A stretch of DNA of 64,000 bases, taken from NCBI GenBank assembly GCA_020226215.1, contig CM035234.1, positions 49,603,275 to 49,667,274 on the forward strand, in the 5' to 3' direction. Position 1 is the stretch's first letter. Each line of letters begins with the position of its first letter. This DNA comes from Sindora glabra. Lineage: Eukaryota > Streptophyta > Magnoliopsida > Fabales > Fabaceae. Positions 1-13,508 of this stretch are shown one piece after another. The notes under the pieces were generated by a model, which saw only the letters and a list, made by a program, of their open reading frames with translations, searched no databases and was not told the DNA's origin. Position numbers and translations under genes: made by a program.

Positions 1-1893
1 AATGTATGAAAATTTCTAAATAATATGTATAATTTAAATATTTAATTCTACATTTTAAAATATCATAAGCTTTTTACATATGAGATATAATATAAAAGAT
101 TATATGTATTTTAACTAAAATAATAGGAGATTAGCTAAAAGAAAAACACTTTTACTATTATTTAAAAAAACCTCAAAAGTAAACAATAAATAATAAATAA
201 TCAATTAGTAGTTTTATCCTCTAATGTAGCATTTAAGAGTGGAATTTTTACCCTAATCACTTATACCCGACTACCCATAACTGAATATAGGATAAGCGGG
301 CTTGGGTCTTATGCTACTTCAGGCAAGTTCAAGCAAAATTTAAGTGTAAAAATATTAATTTCGATCAAGGTTAGAAAAGTTGAATCTTAATTGGTTGCAA
401 TCACATTCGACTGATATTCTATTACAAAACACTAATCACCTATAGTTATTGATCCTACATAGTTTAGATTTTTTTTTATTGTTTGTCTCTTTCTTTCTCT
501 ATTTATGAGACCCAAACCCACTTTCTCTTTCTCTTTCATTAACCCATTAAGCACAAATCATGAAGCCATAACACCATTTCCACCAACCCTTTATTTTCCA
601 AAGCTACTTTCCTAAAGTCATAATGCTATTACTACCCACAAAGTTGAAAATGCTTTGATGTCTTCTAGTAGGTGGAAGTGGGTAACCAATGATAGACAAT
701 TGTAATGAATAGTAGCAATTGGAGTTGAAGAAGAAAGCTTTGTTAAAGAAGGAATAAGGTGATGTTATCTATATTATTGTCTTAGTAGTGTAAGAGTTTG
801 ATTTTTTTTTAGTGAAGAAATTTAGTTTTTGGGACAATAATTGTGAGAAAATTAATTTAAAATTCCAATTCATTTCTTTCTTTTGATATCAAAAACCATC
901 ATTAATGATTTTGCATTTCTAATTCACTTGTAGTTTTGATCTCTCTCCTATTTTGAGCTTTGAGTTCTTTTGTAATATTCCAAGTTTAAATTTAAAGTTT
1001 CATAAAATTTAATGCTTATGGATAGTTACCTATTTATTTAATTAATATTTGATTTTTAAAATTTATTTTTCATATTAAAGATTCTAAAATATTAAAAATA
1101 TTTAAGTAATTATGGATGCAAGCATTTATAAAATAAATTTATTTATGATTAATAAATCATTTTTTTAGAATTGTGGAAGCTTGAAATAATTACTTTAGAA
1201 ATTATAAATTTATTATATTATTGCAAATGTATATGACTATTAGAAAAAGATGGAAAATGATAAAGTTGAGATTTTAAATAAAGTTAGTTTTATGGAAATG
1301 AGTTTTTGTTAGTAAATGATAAAAGATTGATATTTTTATAGGAGTTAAGCTTACAAGGGGCGATAAGCATTGGATAACAACCTAAAGCTCTCTTATTTTT
1401 GTCTTTTACTGTCTTTTTTTTACATATTTGACCGGTTTTCTCTCTCTTTATTTATACAAAATTCTAGTACTTTTTTCTTGCATTTTTTTTGCTAGCTCCC
1501 TTCTTCTCTTAACTCACCTATTGTCTTAGTCTTTCTTTTATTTATTTATTTTTTCTTTTCTCAAGCATGGTTCAATAGCTTTTTACATTTTTTTTCTTGC
1601 TTCTCTCTTATTCCCAAATGGCATTTTTTTTTCTTTCTCCACTCCATCAATTTCCTTTTCCTTCTTTTTCCTTCTCTTTGATGCACCACTACCTCGATGA
1701 TCGGGCCACCACTTTAACTGACTTGCGCCTTTGTCTCCCTTTTGTTTCAAGTGCTGTGTGACTATTAGAGCTTCCATCTTGCTAGCTATGGTCTATGGCT
1801 ATCAAGAAGGAGCTTGATTAGTGGGCAGCTGAGTAGTAGATTTTGTGTCACCATACATGACTCCAATAAAGCAAACATTGTCTTCTCTTAGCC
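1..1893. other. AT-rich intergenic DNA, no gene seen
   Basis: No reading frame here has codon structure or a recognisable motif. The stretch at about 1380-1780 is pyrimidine-rich (long T and CT runs). The reading frame on its opposite strand (1583-1777) is a lysine/glutamate-rich product of that composition rather than a convincing gene. Confidence 0.6.
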
Positions 1894-3262
1894 TATGTTT
1901 AGAATGGGTGAAATGAGAGGGGAAGGAAATGGCAAGGTGAAATTAGGGGTGAAAATCTGAATTTCACCTATTTGGCTGGGGGTGAAAATATAGGGGGAAA
2001 GTAATAAGGGTGGGAAAAAAATGTGGGGCCTAACATAATTGTCCCCCCTCTAAAATGGAGTGAAATTGCTATGAAATGAGAACATCCCATCACATTTCCA
2101 ACTTGTGCCTTTCTGCAATGTTCTCCTTCTTTCCTACTATTCACTAGTCGCCCTTAGTTCAACCACTAGAATCCAGCCTTCTATGCCATTGTGACCTCCT
2201 CAACCACCTCACAACAGGTATACTTCGATCTTCCTATGGTATTTCTTTCTTGTTCTGTCATTGCTACATGATTGTGGTAGGGGTGGCATCAACTACATTA
2301 TAGTAGAAAATGGCCGTTCTTGGTGGGAATCTGATCGCCGAAGTCTGTTTGGCTGAAATAGGTGAATGGAAACTCTAATTTGTTGTTCATCGACAGTTGC
2401 AAAAGGCTTTTATAGTCCTAAGGGTGCATCGAGCAGAGGTTCTGGAACCTCCCAATCCAAGTCGGTCAGCTCGAGTTTGACTTGACCCAAGACTTGGATT
2501 GGGAGGTAACTTGACCCATAATGTTTAAATTTTTTTAATTTTTTAACAATAATTTTTTCTATTTATTATAATTAAATTATATACAAATGCATTCTTAATC
2601 TCAGTTATTTCTACTCTCTTCTTTTTGTTGATATCTTTCATCGCTAGATAATTTTTGCAAATTTCAAATTTCATATGAAATGGAAATACACAATTCTTCA
2701 TCTTCACATTATTACTTTTCATAATTAGTTTATCTCAAAATAAAAGGAACATAACCAATTTCTCATTATGTTTGAAATAACTCTATGAATGCTAATTTGA
2801 TCATTAATTTTATAGTTAAGAAATTATAAAATTTTAAGACATTAGATGCAACACAGATTGTTATTACAAATTTTTAACGAAGAAATAAGAAAGAATTATT
2901 TCAAAATTAGGATATATAAAAATAATTTTTTTAAAAAAAATTTATGGTTATATAAAATTTATTGATAAAGTTCTAAAATTGTTAAAAATAAAAATTACAC
3001 TAAAAATTTTATGGTTATATAGATATATTGATAAACTAAGAGAGCATTATAGTAATTTGACTCTATTATATTTTCTTTCCCCTTAATTTTCACTCATTTC
3101 AAATAAAGGAAATTAATTTCACTCATATTTTCTTTCTCTTCTATTTTCACCCATTCCAAGCACCCCAAATGAAATTTCTTTCACCTCCAATTACTTCCCC
3201 TTCCATTTTCTTTCACCTTCAATTCCTTTCCCCTCCATTTCACCTCTACCCAAACAAAACAT
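1894..3262. mobile_element. MITE-like non-autonomous DNA transposon with imperfect terminal inverted repeats
   Basis: The left end (about 1894-1935, TATGTTTAGAATGGGTGAAA...) and the reverse complement of the right end (about 3215-3262, ATGTTTTGTTTGGGTAGAGG...) are similar for about 40 bases, both rich in GGTGAAA and GGGGAAGGAA motifs. A further set of these motifs lies inside each end (1935-2060 and 3060-3200), also inverted. No transposase frame is visible inside. A TTA sits next to each end, which would fit a PIF/Harbinger-type 3-bp duplication, but that is too short to prove the boundaries. Superfamily is therefore uncertain. Confidence 0.45.
2447..2507. repeat. Perfect 17-bp inverted repeat (hairpin)
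   Basis: ACCTCCCAATCCAAGTC at 2447-2463 is the exact reverse complement of 2491-2507, with a 27-base loop that itself holds GTCA/TGAC pairs. It stands out from the AT-rich surroundings by its G+C content and lies inside the MITE-like element. Confidence 0.8.
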
Positions 3263-3515
3263 TAATCTTTACTATTGCTTATGAACATGTGGGAAGCTAT
3301 CATGGATCGTGCTAATCCAATGGTTAGAGCTACTACCTCTCTTTGTTCTGTCGGCATTTGTTGTCGTTCACCGTTGGTGAGCTAATGGCCAACCTTTTAG
3401 ACTGTGGTGATGTCTTATATGCATTAAGTTCTCTTTAATTTCTCCTATTTTGAAAGATCCGAAGAAAATCCAATTGAGTGTGTTTTTGACATGTAAGATG
3501 ATATATATAAAAGAA

Positions 3516-3519
<4 letters not shown>

Positions 3520-3563
<44 letters not shown>
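3520..3563. repeat. (AT)n microsatellite
   Basis: About 22 uninterrupted AT dinucleotides. Confidence 0.95.
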
Positions 3564-3565
<2 letters not shown>

Positions 3566-5430
3566 TTTTGTTTTGTTATAAAATATTAAAATAGAATAAA
3601 TTGTTTTACTATTATGGCAGATTCTCATATGAATTGAAGAAAAACCCTTTCTATGTTTTTTGAGAAAAGTGAAGGTGTTTCTGAAAAATATTATTTTTAT
3701 GATAAGAAGAAGCTCATCAACATGAATGGAATCATCTTAGAACATTATATGATTATGTTTTCAGTGGTGATTATATGTTCTAAAAATTATGTATTATGAG
3801 TAAATTTATAAATGGTGATGGCCTTGCAAAATAAATCTTATGATACTCAAATGCCATGGTCAAAATATTTACAAGACATTACATTCTTACTTTCCGAATA
3901 ATTCCAATTTGACATGAGAAAACCTATTTTGTACAATTAAGACATCTGATAATAGATTAGAAAGGTATGATGTTTTGTTATAAAATGCTTAGAGGGAAAG
4001 AGTAGAGTTGTTTTAGTATAATACATGGCAATATTTTCAATAATGGTTATATATCTAGGAAAAAAAGAGTTACAAAACTTATGTTGTGAGTAAATATTTA
4101 ATGATGGCTTTGAAAAAAAATAATAATACAAGTTTTATGAAATGAACTATTGAAAGTACTATAATTAGATTAATTTCAAAATATTATATTTTCATATATT
4201 GGAAAGATTCCAATTTGATTCAAGGAACCCTATTTCACCATATTATTTGGATACTTATGATAGTATTAATAAAATAAGGATTATATACTACAAAGTGTTA
4301 GATAGGAATATTTGGTGTAGAGTCTAATATTTCAATTTTTTAATATTATAGATTGAAAAGTTGTCATATACAATAAACATATATATAATTTTAGAATATG
4401 AAATACTAGAATGGCATACTCTAATTTTGTAGATGAATTATAATATCAAGTGTTATGATTCGGATAAGGAGCTATAATATTCTGAAATATCATAAGTGAT
4501 GCCTTATGTGTATGTATAACTTACCATCGTAATTCCTAATTAGGAAAAAAAGAAACATTTCAAGTTTATGTAGAGGACGCACATCACCAAGTAAGTATAT
4601 ATTTCATCACTAATTTTATTTTAATAAAAAATAATTTAAATATGGTGAATTGTATCGACATTCATCTCTATATGTTCATATATAAACTATGTTTCTTGAC
4701 ATAAAAGTAATTAGTTACTAAAAAGGTGTTAATTGATCAAAGTGCACAATGGAAGCATGATGATGTTGTTAGTTGCTATCCAATTGATTGTGATAAAATT
4801 ATAATAGATCATAATGTGATTGTTTTATATGCTTTGGTGTCATGTAGTTATGGAATAGTTATTTATATAGGCTTGTATTGAATCTAGTGATATGAATAGA
4901 GTGAAGCTCTAGTAAATTTGTTACATTGGAAATTAAGCCTTATAAGACATTGGAAAGTAAAAAACAATGCTAAAGCAATGACATGAGATATTGTGATTTA
5001 TGTTGAAAGGATAAGATGAAAGTAAACAAAAAACTTTTTACTAACAATTGTGAAGGATACAAGATTAATCAAAGAGCTAGATGAAAAATTCTTAACAAAT
5101 AGTTAAGAGAAATATATACTTGATCTTGAAATAAAAAGGTAGCTACATATATGATTACTATAACTAAATGTGTGGTTAGATATGATATTAGAACTTTGCT
5201 TGTTATTGGATGTCATTGTTCAACATGAATGCAAAGATAAAATATGATTATAATGACTTGTTTGTATTTTGGCTTTAAAGGTTATTTTTGGTTATGATTT
5301 CTACAGAAAATGGATAGTGTATGATATGATGATAATGATAATGATGTTATGTATTGTCAGATAATTGAATTTATTATGATTTATAGTGAAAAGTATAAAA
5401 CTTAAGTTGTGTAGGTGGATACTTCATCTA
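3564..5430. other. AT-rich intergenic DNA, no gene seen
   Basis: All frames are closed by frequent stops; the longest frame (3937-4131, minus) has no recognisable motif. Confidence 0.6.
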
Positions 5431-6051
5431 AGGCTTGGTTTCACATATTTAGAAACTTAAAGAGCTTGAGTTGGAATTATTTCTCCAAATCATACTTTTA
5501 ATTAGCATGAAACCTAAATGAATTAAGATCTAATAATGATAGATATATGCTTACTGAGTTCTTATAACTTACTTTATTTATTTTCAATGTTTTACAGGTT
5601 GAAATAAATTAATTTAAGTTTGATGCTTTTGTGGAGATCAAAAACTGTCTAATAAAAAGGATTTAATAGCTAGAGTTTCTCTTTAAGTTAGGATCAGCCT
5701 TTGAAATAGAAATGTTATTGATCCATCATTTGATGAGTTGAAATGTTTATTTGTGCCTAAGTTTGAGATTTGTATAGTGTCATGTGTATGTTGATTCTGT
5801 TGTATTACAAAAATATCCAAGTTTTGTACTTTATGTTGTGTGGCTCTCAAGAAGTATCCAAAATAGAGAAGTCTCTATCCATTTTTCAATAGAAATCTCA
5901 AAATAAAATTTTAAAGTCCTCTTGAAATTTAGAAACTCCCGTTGGATAAATAGAGTAAAAAGTTGTTAAGATTTATGGAAACCGATAAAAGGATCCACGC
6001 TGGTCACGATTAGAATGGTCGTGACATCTTTCATGGGTGTTTTTCCATTTG
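5431..6051 (+). repeat. Dispersed LTR-like repeat, copy A
   Basis: The block at about 5535-5605 (GATAGATATATGCTTACTGA...TTTTACAGGTTGAA) matches 21754-21824 closely, and a following block (TTGTGTGGCTCTCAAGAAGT, about 5837) matches about 22010, so the two loci share one repeat in the same orientation. The distal part (GGATCCACGCTGGTCACGAT, about 5990) looks like the U5 end of a plant LTR, but I could not find a matching partner LTR, primer site or coding region. Type left open; the outer ends are approximate. Confidence 0.45.
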
Positions 6052-6662
6052 ACACCTTATTTTAATACTTTACTAAATATCATATATTGCATTAGAACTT
6101 ATTAGAATTTTGTATTTATATCCAAAATTATCTTCTATTTTTATTTGTTTAACTAATAAAAATCATTGATAACCAACTATAACTGATATCATTGATTTGC
6201 TTAGTTTAGAATTATGGTTAGATTCATATATATTTTTAAGCTCTTTAATTGATTACAATCAGTTGAGTTTAGCTTTCTTTTAATCGATTGATTTCCACAC
6301 CTTAGTGGCATTCATTCCGTGCTCTATTATCCTAAGAGTACAATTGAGTATTCTAAACAAATGTGCCAAAGAATTCCCACATCCTCTTATATTATAATAA
6401 ACTTCATCCTTCACATGTATAGTAATGCTATACTTACTAAAGGATTATAAATCAAGAGCTATTAATTAAATACAAAATAATAAAATAAATTTGTAAAGTT
6501 TAATTCAATAAATATAAAAAACTTGGAACCTAACTTCTTTATTTTAGATCTTACTTGTAATGTATATAGCATTTGTATTACTTTGAGATTAGTGTAAACC
6601 GATAACAGGATCCACACTGGTCACGATTAAGATGCTCTTTCATGGGTGTTTTTCCATTTAAC
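5979..6662 (+). repeat. Direct repeat pair about 617 bp apart
   Basis: About 70 bases at 5979-6051 (AAACCGATAAAAGGATCCAC...) recur at 6596-6662 (AAACCGATAACAGGATCCAC...) with a few substitutions and a small deletion in the second copy. Both run through TCTTTCATGGGTGTTTTTCC. The DNA between them is AT-rich with no reading frame. Confidence 0.8.
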
Positions 6663-8371
6663 TTAGTTGTTGGTGGTCCCAATTGCCTTCAAGAAAATTA
6701 CAATCACTTCATTTCATATTAATTTAATTACACTTGATATTTTTATGTTTTGAAGTATTTTTAATGTTATGAAATATAATAATATTAATTTTTTAATTAT
6801 AATTTAAAAAAGAGCTATATTTGCATACAAATGTAAGGAAAATATAAAAATAAATTTATGTAAAAATATTATAATACAACTATATATAAAAAAGGAGATT
6901 TTTTTATTCTTAAAAGAAAGACACATTTGTATATAAAAGTGTAGGGAAATTATCTTTCAACTATGAAGGATAACATCAAGGAAGGAGCTAAAGTTTAATG
7001 GTTCATGTTCTTGCATTTTATAATGGTAAAAATATTCCAGGAGATGGAAGTTTAGAATTTTGATAAATGAGAAGTCTCATATGTAATAAGACCAAGTTTT
7101 GCAAAAAAGCGTAATTTGTCTAATAAATTTATTATTTTGAGAAATGTAAAGTTTTTTACACTATTATTGAAGATGACATTAAAAAATTATTATAACTAAA
7201 ATTTTTTACTAATAATAAAATAATTTTAATAATTTTTTAACAACATAAGAATACAGTAAATAAAATTTAGATAATATATATATTTCACATCATTCTCATC
7301 CATATTTTATCTATAGACTAAATACTTCTTTTACTTCTTAACAGATTATCTTTTAAGGATAGGAAAATATTTCAAATTTACAATGCTCTATAGGAATTAA
7401 CCCAATGGAGCTTGGGGATGGCATGGTTTTTTACCTTGCAAGATAAGGCATATGATAATTTTTCACCCCAAATAAAATGATAGGGATTGGGCAATACTAT
7501 GTTACCTTGTCCTGTGAAGCTTTATTATTATAAAATTAATATTTTTACCTTATTCACTATTATATATATACCTACCATATATGTATAATTTTTTTTAGCT
7601 ATTTTAATAATTTGATTATTTAAAAAATTGAAAATACATTAAGATTCATTATAACAAATTATCATTTATGCCATGATTAAAATCACAGCACAAGATTAAA
7701 ATTTTCATGGTTATACTATCTAGTTATGAAAATACCAGTTGGATCAACTTGTGATACAAGTAAGCATGGTAAGGAGATTACCTTGAAAAAAAGGTTCTAT
7801 AACATAAATAATTTTTTTTTTACCATGAATGAATGGATCTTTTTAGTTATGAGTACAAATATGGAAAAAAAGATATATTCATGGCTAATGACTTATACTA
7901 CCATGAACATAATCGTGACAAAAAAATGATAGAATAAAATTGTTATAAAAACTAATGTAGTTAGTTAAAACAATTTTTATATATCCAATTTGAATCGATT
8001 GTCTAACCAATTCAATTGAGTGCAAGCCTCTCATCTAGTCTAGATATTAGATATTCGTGAATGCTCTTACTCGACATCAAACTAGTATAAGCCATCAAAA
8101 CTTCACTTATTCGAAAATTGCAAATTACTTTTATGAGGAATCAGACTTAAATTTCCAAGTTATAGAATACCAAGCTTTACCATTGTGCCTATTTGCTTCT
8201 TTAGTATTATAATACAATATATTTTATATAAAATTTTAATTAATTGACTAATTTTATAAATAAAAAAAAACTCATGCAGTACTAATTATATAATAATATT
8301 ATTATGTAAACACATACAATAAAAATACATTCATGCTAAAAACTTTATAAGTTTATTTTAAAAATTATTTT
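6663..8371. other. AT-rich intergenic DNA, no gene seen
   Basis: No supported gene. The 7726-7929 plus frame is a 67-codon chance frame in a region (about 7670-7925) where short CATGG/CATGA-led segments recur loosely. That may be subterminal repeat of an unidentified element. Confidence 0.5.
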
Positions 8372-9294
8372 TTATAGACTAAAATTCATTTGTAACAAAA
8401 TTAATTTTGTTTGCATCAAATTCATCCCTCACAAAAATCTTGTATTAACTTGATCTCCCATAAATTAGTAATTTTGTCCCTCATTTAATATTTCCATTAA
8501 TAGGTTAATGATTATAGAAATATAATGATTAAAATAATAGATAAATAATATATAATGGATAAAATTGATACTAAAATTATGTAAGGTACCAAATTGACAT
8601 AACTTACATTTATGAGAGACCTAATATAAAAAGAAAAATTAAAAGAATTAATTAATAATAATTAATATTATTTTTAGCAAACTTTAAATATGCATTTTGA
8701 AGTATATATTATCCTTCAAATAAAATGTTTGAATTTATAATTAGTTATTAAAAATTTTATACATGCATTAAAAAATTTACAAATCATACTTGTTTATAAA
8801 TTTTTTTGAATGTGTATGATTAAAATGCACATAATTAAATTATTACACCAAAAAATCAATTCCAAAGGAATATTTTTTTTTCATTAATTTTTGTTAATTA
8901 AGTTATTACAATATAAAAGTAAGTTTTTTACTTTTTTCAAGCAAATTTTATTATTTTCTAGAAATTCTTTTAATAAAGGTTAAATTGTTGTAAATTTATT
9001 TGCTTTTAACTTTTTATTTATAATACTTATTTTATTCTCTTAAAAATATAAGTTAAATCATCTGAGTTCTTATAAATTTTTAGTATCATTTTCATCCCTC
9101 ATATGTTATTTATATCTTATTTTATTCTTCTATCTATCAAGTTATTAACCCATTAATTAAAACACTAATGGATGGATTGAATTAATCAAATTATTATTTA
9201 TAAGGGATGAAATTGAGATGAAATATTTGTGAGGAACAAAATTGATATAAATAAAATTAAATAGGGACCACAATGGAGTTTTAGACTATTTTAT
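8372..9294. mobile_element. Fold-back (palindromic) MITE-like element, about 0.92 kb
   Basis: The left arm from ATAGACTAAAATTCATTTGT (8374) and the right arm ending GGAGTTTTAGACTAT (9288) are imperfect inverted copies. Matching internal blocks include 8405-8510 against 9150-9260 (both with CATCCCTCACAAA-type motifs) and 8567-8640 against about 9050-9120. The centre of symmetry is near 8833, so most of the element can fold on itself. No coding frame is inside. Ends were judged by where the inverted match stops; I saw no clear target duplication. Confidence 0.6.
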
Positions 9295-9654
9295 ATATAT
9301 CACAACTTTTAATATAATTTAATTAGATAACATCATGATTTAATTATTATTAAATTATATATAATTTTACATATTATTTTCAATTTTTTAATAAAAAATT
9401 CTTAGAATTATTGTTATGAATGCAAAACTTGTTTTTATATAATAATTTAATATTATTAATATTATTATAATAAATATTTTTATTTAAATATATAATACTA
9501 TCATTGATCCACCTACAAGTTTAATCAATTTGATTATGACACATTTACATTACTAAGTTCACCAAATGGGCCCTTATAGGAAGTATATATTTATTCTTTT
9601 AAATTTAATTTTATCCTTCCAAATTTTAGGAAAGAAACTTAATCAATTTTGGTG

Positions 9655-9656
<2 letters not shown>

Positions 9657-9723
<67 letters not shown>
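9657..9723. repeat. (TA)n microsatellite
   Basis: More than 30 uninterrupted TA dinucleotides. Confidence 0.95.
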
Positions 9724-9728
<5 letters not shown>

Positions 9729-9769
9729 ATCAAAATGATATATTTGATTATGAATTTATTCATAGAATT

Positions 9770-10065
9770 AATCTATGAAATAAGTAATACTTCATAATGG
9801 GTAAAATTTTTTGACTTATATGATGACAGAAGTAATATTTTGTCATAAAAAACATCTTTCCATAACATAATTTGTGATATAAGTAATATTTTGTCATGTG
9901 TAAAATTTTTATGTCACATAAATTATATCTTATCATAGAGAATGTGCTCTTGTAACTCAATTCATAGCATAAGTGATATTTGCCACAAGTAAATTTTTTT
10001 TGTGATATAAATTTTTTAATTTTTTGTACATTTATTTGAAATTTTTTTATGGCAAGAGGTAAATT
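9770..10065. repeat. Degenerate short tandem repeat (unit about 45-50 bp)
   Basis: The motif ATAAGTAATATTTTGTCATG with variants recurs about five times (around 9778, 9830, 9876, 9925 and 9966), each followed by an AT-rich tail. The minus-strand frame spanning it (9760-10071) is a translation of the repeat, visible as a recurring KYYLCH-like pattern, and is not a convincing gene. Confidence 0.55.
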
Positions 10066-10558
10066 TATCATAATTTTTAAATTTCCATGGACAAATATTA
10101 ATTTGTCATAGTGATTTTATTTGGGATGATAAAGGTAGAAATGATAATATATTATTGCTTATGTATCAACTTTTATTTTTAAGTTTTAAATCGTTTAAAT
10201 CAATTATATATGACTTTACACCTATATTATAACATAATGTTAATTATATGTGATTTGGAATATTTAAATCCACATCATTCCCTTTCCTTCCTTATTTGCT
10301 AGTATTTGACATTACTTAGTAATTATGTATAAATTTACAACACTTAATTTTAATATTTATATTTTTTAGATTCTTTTATTTCATTTTTATCATTTCTTGT
10401 AAATCCTTGTGGAACTCTATTAACTTGTAAGGTAGAGGGCAAATTTTGTTTTCAATTGTGGAGCATGAAGTCAGACTATTTTATCATGATAATAAGGCAT
10501 GCGATAAAAGAAGACTAATCTACTCTTACTCCATCCTATCACCATCCCCATGTCTTGA
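10066..10558. other. AT-rich intergenic DNA, no gene seen
   Basis: Nothing recognisable on either strand. Confidence 0.5.
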
Positions 10559-11404
10559 AATCAATTTTTTCTCTTAAAGAATGTGAATATCATTTTAGTC
10601 ATCAAATAATAATTTAATATAATATTTTAATCCCTTTATCAAAATAAATGTTAAAAAATTGATAGAATTAATAATTTGGCATTATTATTTTTGTTTTATC
10701 CTTCTTTTTGTGTTTTTAATCATCCTACCTCTATGCTCCTAAACATGAATAATAGATGATCTAACATTATTATTTTTTTTATCTCTATAAAGGAAAGAAA
10801 TTTTATAACTTATGCCATATTTTTATAAGAATAGAGAGATCTTAAAGAGTAAAATGTTGAATTTAAAATATAAGGAGAACACATTTCTATACTCAAATCA
10901 AAGAATAACTAAGAAAAAAAAATCCTAAATTAAAGGAAGGAAAGTTAACCCACTGATTTTAAATTTTCAAAGAATTATTTTCTTTTTCATTTTCTTAATT
11001 TAAAACTAATGGATTAACTTACATTTCTCTCAATTTATAATTTTTCTTGTTGTCATTTTTTGGTTTTAGTATAGAAATAGATTCTCCTTATATTTTAATT
11101 TCAAACTATGACTTTTAAAATTTTTCCAGTCTTATAAAAACATAGTAAAAGTTATAAATTTTTGCCTTTTTTAAATAGAGGGATAAAAAGAATAATAATA
11201 TTAAATTATTCGTAATTCATTGTTTGAAAGAGTAAAAATAAAATAATAAAAAAGTTAAAGAGAGATAAAATATGAATAATGATATCAAATTATTAATTTT
11301 TTAATATTTATTTTGATAGATGAACTAAAATATTATATTAAATTGTTAGTTTTGGATTAAAATAATTCTTATATTCTCTAAAAATTAAAATTGATAAAAA
11401 TAAT
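10559..11404. mobile_element. Large palindromic fold-back element, arms about 415 bp
   Basis: Read from both outside ends inward, the strands agree over almost the whole length. For example AATTTAATATAATATTTTA at about 10612 matches the reverse complement of about 11327-11345, TATCAAAATAAATGTTAAAA matches about 11295-11320, and AAAATATAAGGAGAAC (10866) matches the reverse complement of about 11081-11097. The centre is near 10981 with almost no spacer. There is no coding capacity. This is the structure of a MITE or fold-back element in which nearly everything is terminal inverted repeat. Confidence 0.7.
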
Positions 11405-13500
11405 ATATTAAGAACTAAAATAGGTGTTTACCTTATTTACATTTTCTCCCGTTCGTGGTGAACACAGCTATACAATTGATGGGACATAAATCCATAATCA
11501 TAAGCTGAGCAATTGATAAGACATAAATAAATCCACAATCATAGGCATTTTTTCAGTGAAAAGTTCCCTTCAATTGATTAAGTATCATGTTACTCTGGTT
11601 ACAATCCATTTATTGCCACGAAGAATTAAGCGGCTAGTGCTTTTAGTCTAGCCACGTATTATCAATCCTTACGAATCATTGACCGTGGATCATTCTCACG
11701 GATTTTTCGTATATTTAATTTAATTTATTATATTTATTAACCATTAAACTATATTATATAAAAATATATATATTATAAATAATAATTAAATAAAAATTAT
11801 GTTTGTAAATAACTATATAAGGTCATAAAATATAATTAATTAAATTTTAGATAATTATATTTTTATTTTGAATATCTTAATTACATTAATATAATTTAAT
11901 ATTGAAATAAATATGTATTAATTTAATTTATATATCTATTTATATTGGCATTTTTTTATATTATTTTATAATTTTAATTAGTTCAACAGTTAATTTTACT
12001 AGATACTTTTTATACAATTAGTTAATTTATCAACTATCAACTGTTAGTTAATCCCCTAATTATTTAGGCAAAATATAATTTAAATCTTATATAAAAGTCA
12101 TACAAATTTTGGGATCCAACCCATTCAAAAGTATAAAATGTACTTTAAAAAATAAAGTGTGTTGATAAGTAAATCAAGGTTGAAATAATTACAAATTAAT
12201 AAATTATTTTTTTGGGTTCTTGTTATTTATTAAATTATCAAACTTTAATTTTCTTATCAATAATCATGATTACATATTTTATCTGCTAAAATATATCATA
12301 TATTTTAGAGGAGCCAAATTCCGAATGTTGATTGAAAACCCTACATCCATCAATTTAACAAATAGGTGTACCTAATCATCTCATTCCTCCATTAATCAAT
12401 TATAAGCCATTTGATTTGTCATTAAAAATAGATTAATTTACTTACATTGATTATAGAAATGTGAATTCATTTATTTAATACGTATATATAATAATCGATT
12501 TAATTAATTACTATACGAACTATATTAACTAAATTATTTCAAATTTTGATTTTTTTATAGAACACATAATAATCATTTGAATATATACATTACATAAATT
12601 ATATAAGTTTTGCACCCAAATTTTACAATTAGCGAATTTAGAAATGTCACATAGGAATATTACCTTGTAAGTTACATTCTACCATTTTTTTTAAAATTAC
12701 ATTTAGGGTATCTCCACCTTTTTTATTTAGTATGAGATAGGACTAATTCTATTTAAACTGGGAACAATAGACAATAAAATTCTCCCAACATGGATCCATT
12801 TAAGAATCTAATTCAAAACTTTTTATCAACCGAAAGCACCTTGTAATTTAGGTTTCATTTATTTTGAAGAAATTATTTTTTTTTGTAAAATACAGTTATA
12901 AAATAATAAATAGAAGATAATATTTTATTTTTTTAATATTAAATATGAATAGTTTAAAAAATATTTTCCTTATTTCAAAGAGTAATCTATTTTTTTAATA
13001 CCGTGACTCTAAATATTATATTTTTAATTATAAATACAAATGATATGTCAACCTTTTATGGATATATCAATTTTTCTACAAAAAAAATATTCTCCAATGA
13101 AATAAATAGAACCTTGTTCTATTCCCCCTCATCCAACCAATTATTAATAAAATTGTACCAATTTCTTTGGACATTTACTCTATATACCCAATTTATTTAA
13201 AGCTACAAAAACTTACAATTAGCGATCTTAAACAATAAACAAGGCCTCGTAAGACAATTAATGTTCATACAACTGCACTGATTAATTTCTGGAATATTTA
13301 CTCACACTTCCTAATTAAATTGACTATATGCCAAAGTTCAACTCTACTGACATAAAACCGGGCATATTATATAGTCCCATGGAAAAATTAACCTTAAACA
13401 ACTACTATTGTAAAAGGTTGCGCGTGACATCTTATTCACTATTATTAATTAAGGTCCCGCAAGGGATTTCTCATGTACGAATTGGCAAGTCGATGCTATA
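11405..13500. other. AT-rich intergenic DNA, no gene seen
   Basis: No recognisable gene or repeat; the 13003-13200 frame has no motif or codon bias. Confidence 0.55.
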
Positions 13501-13508
13501 GATTTGGG

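Noticed and set aside
1583..1777. 64-codon lysine-rich minus-strand frame
   Set aside because: Product of a long CT-rich strand; composition rather than coding.
9760..10071. 103-codon minus-strand frame
   Set aside because: Its repeating KYYLCH-like pattern is a translation of a short tandem DNA repeat.
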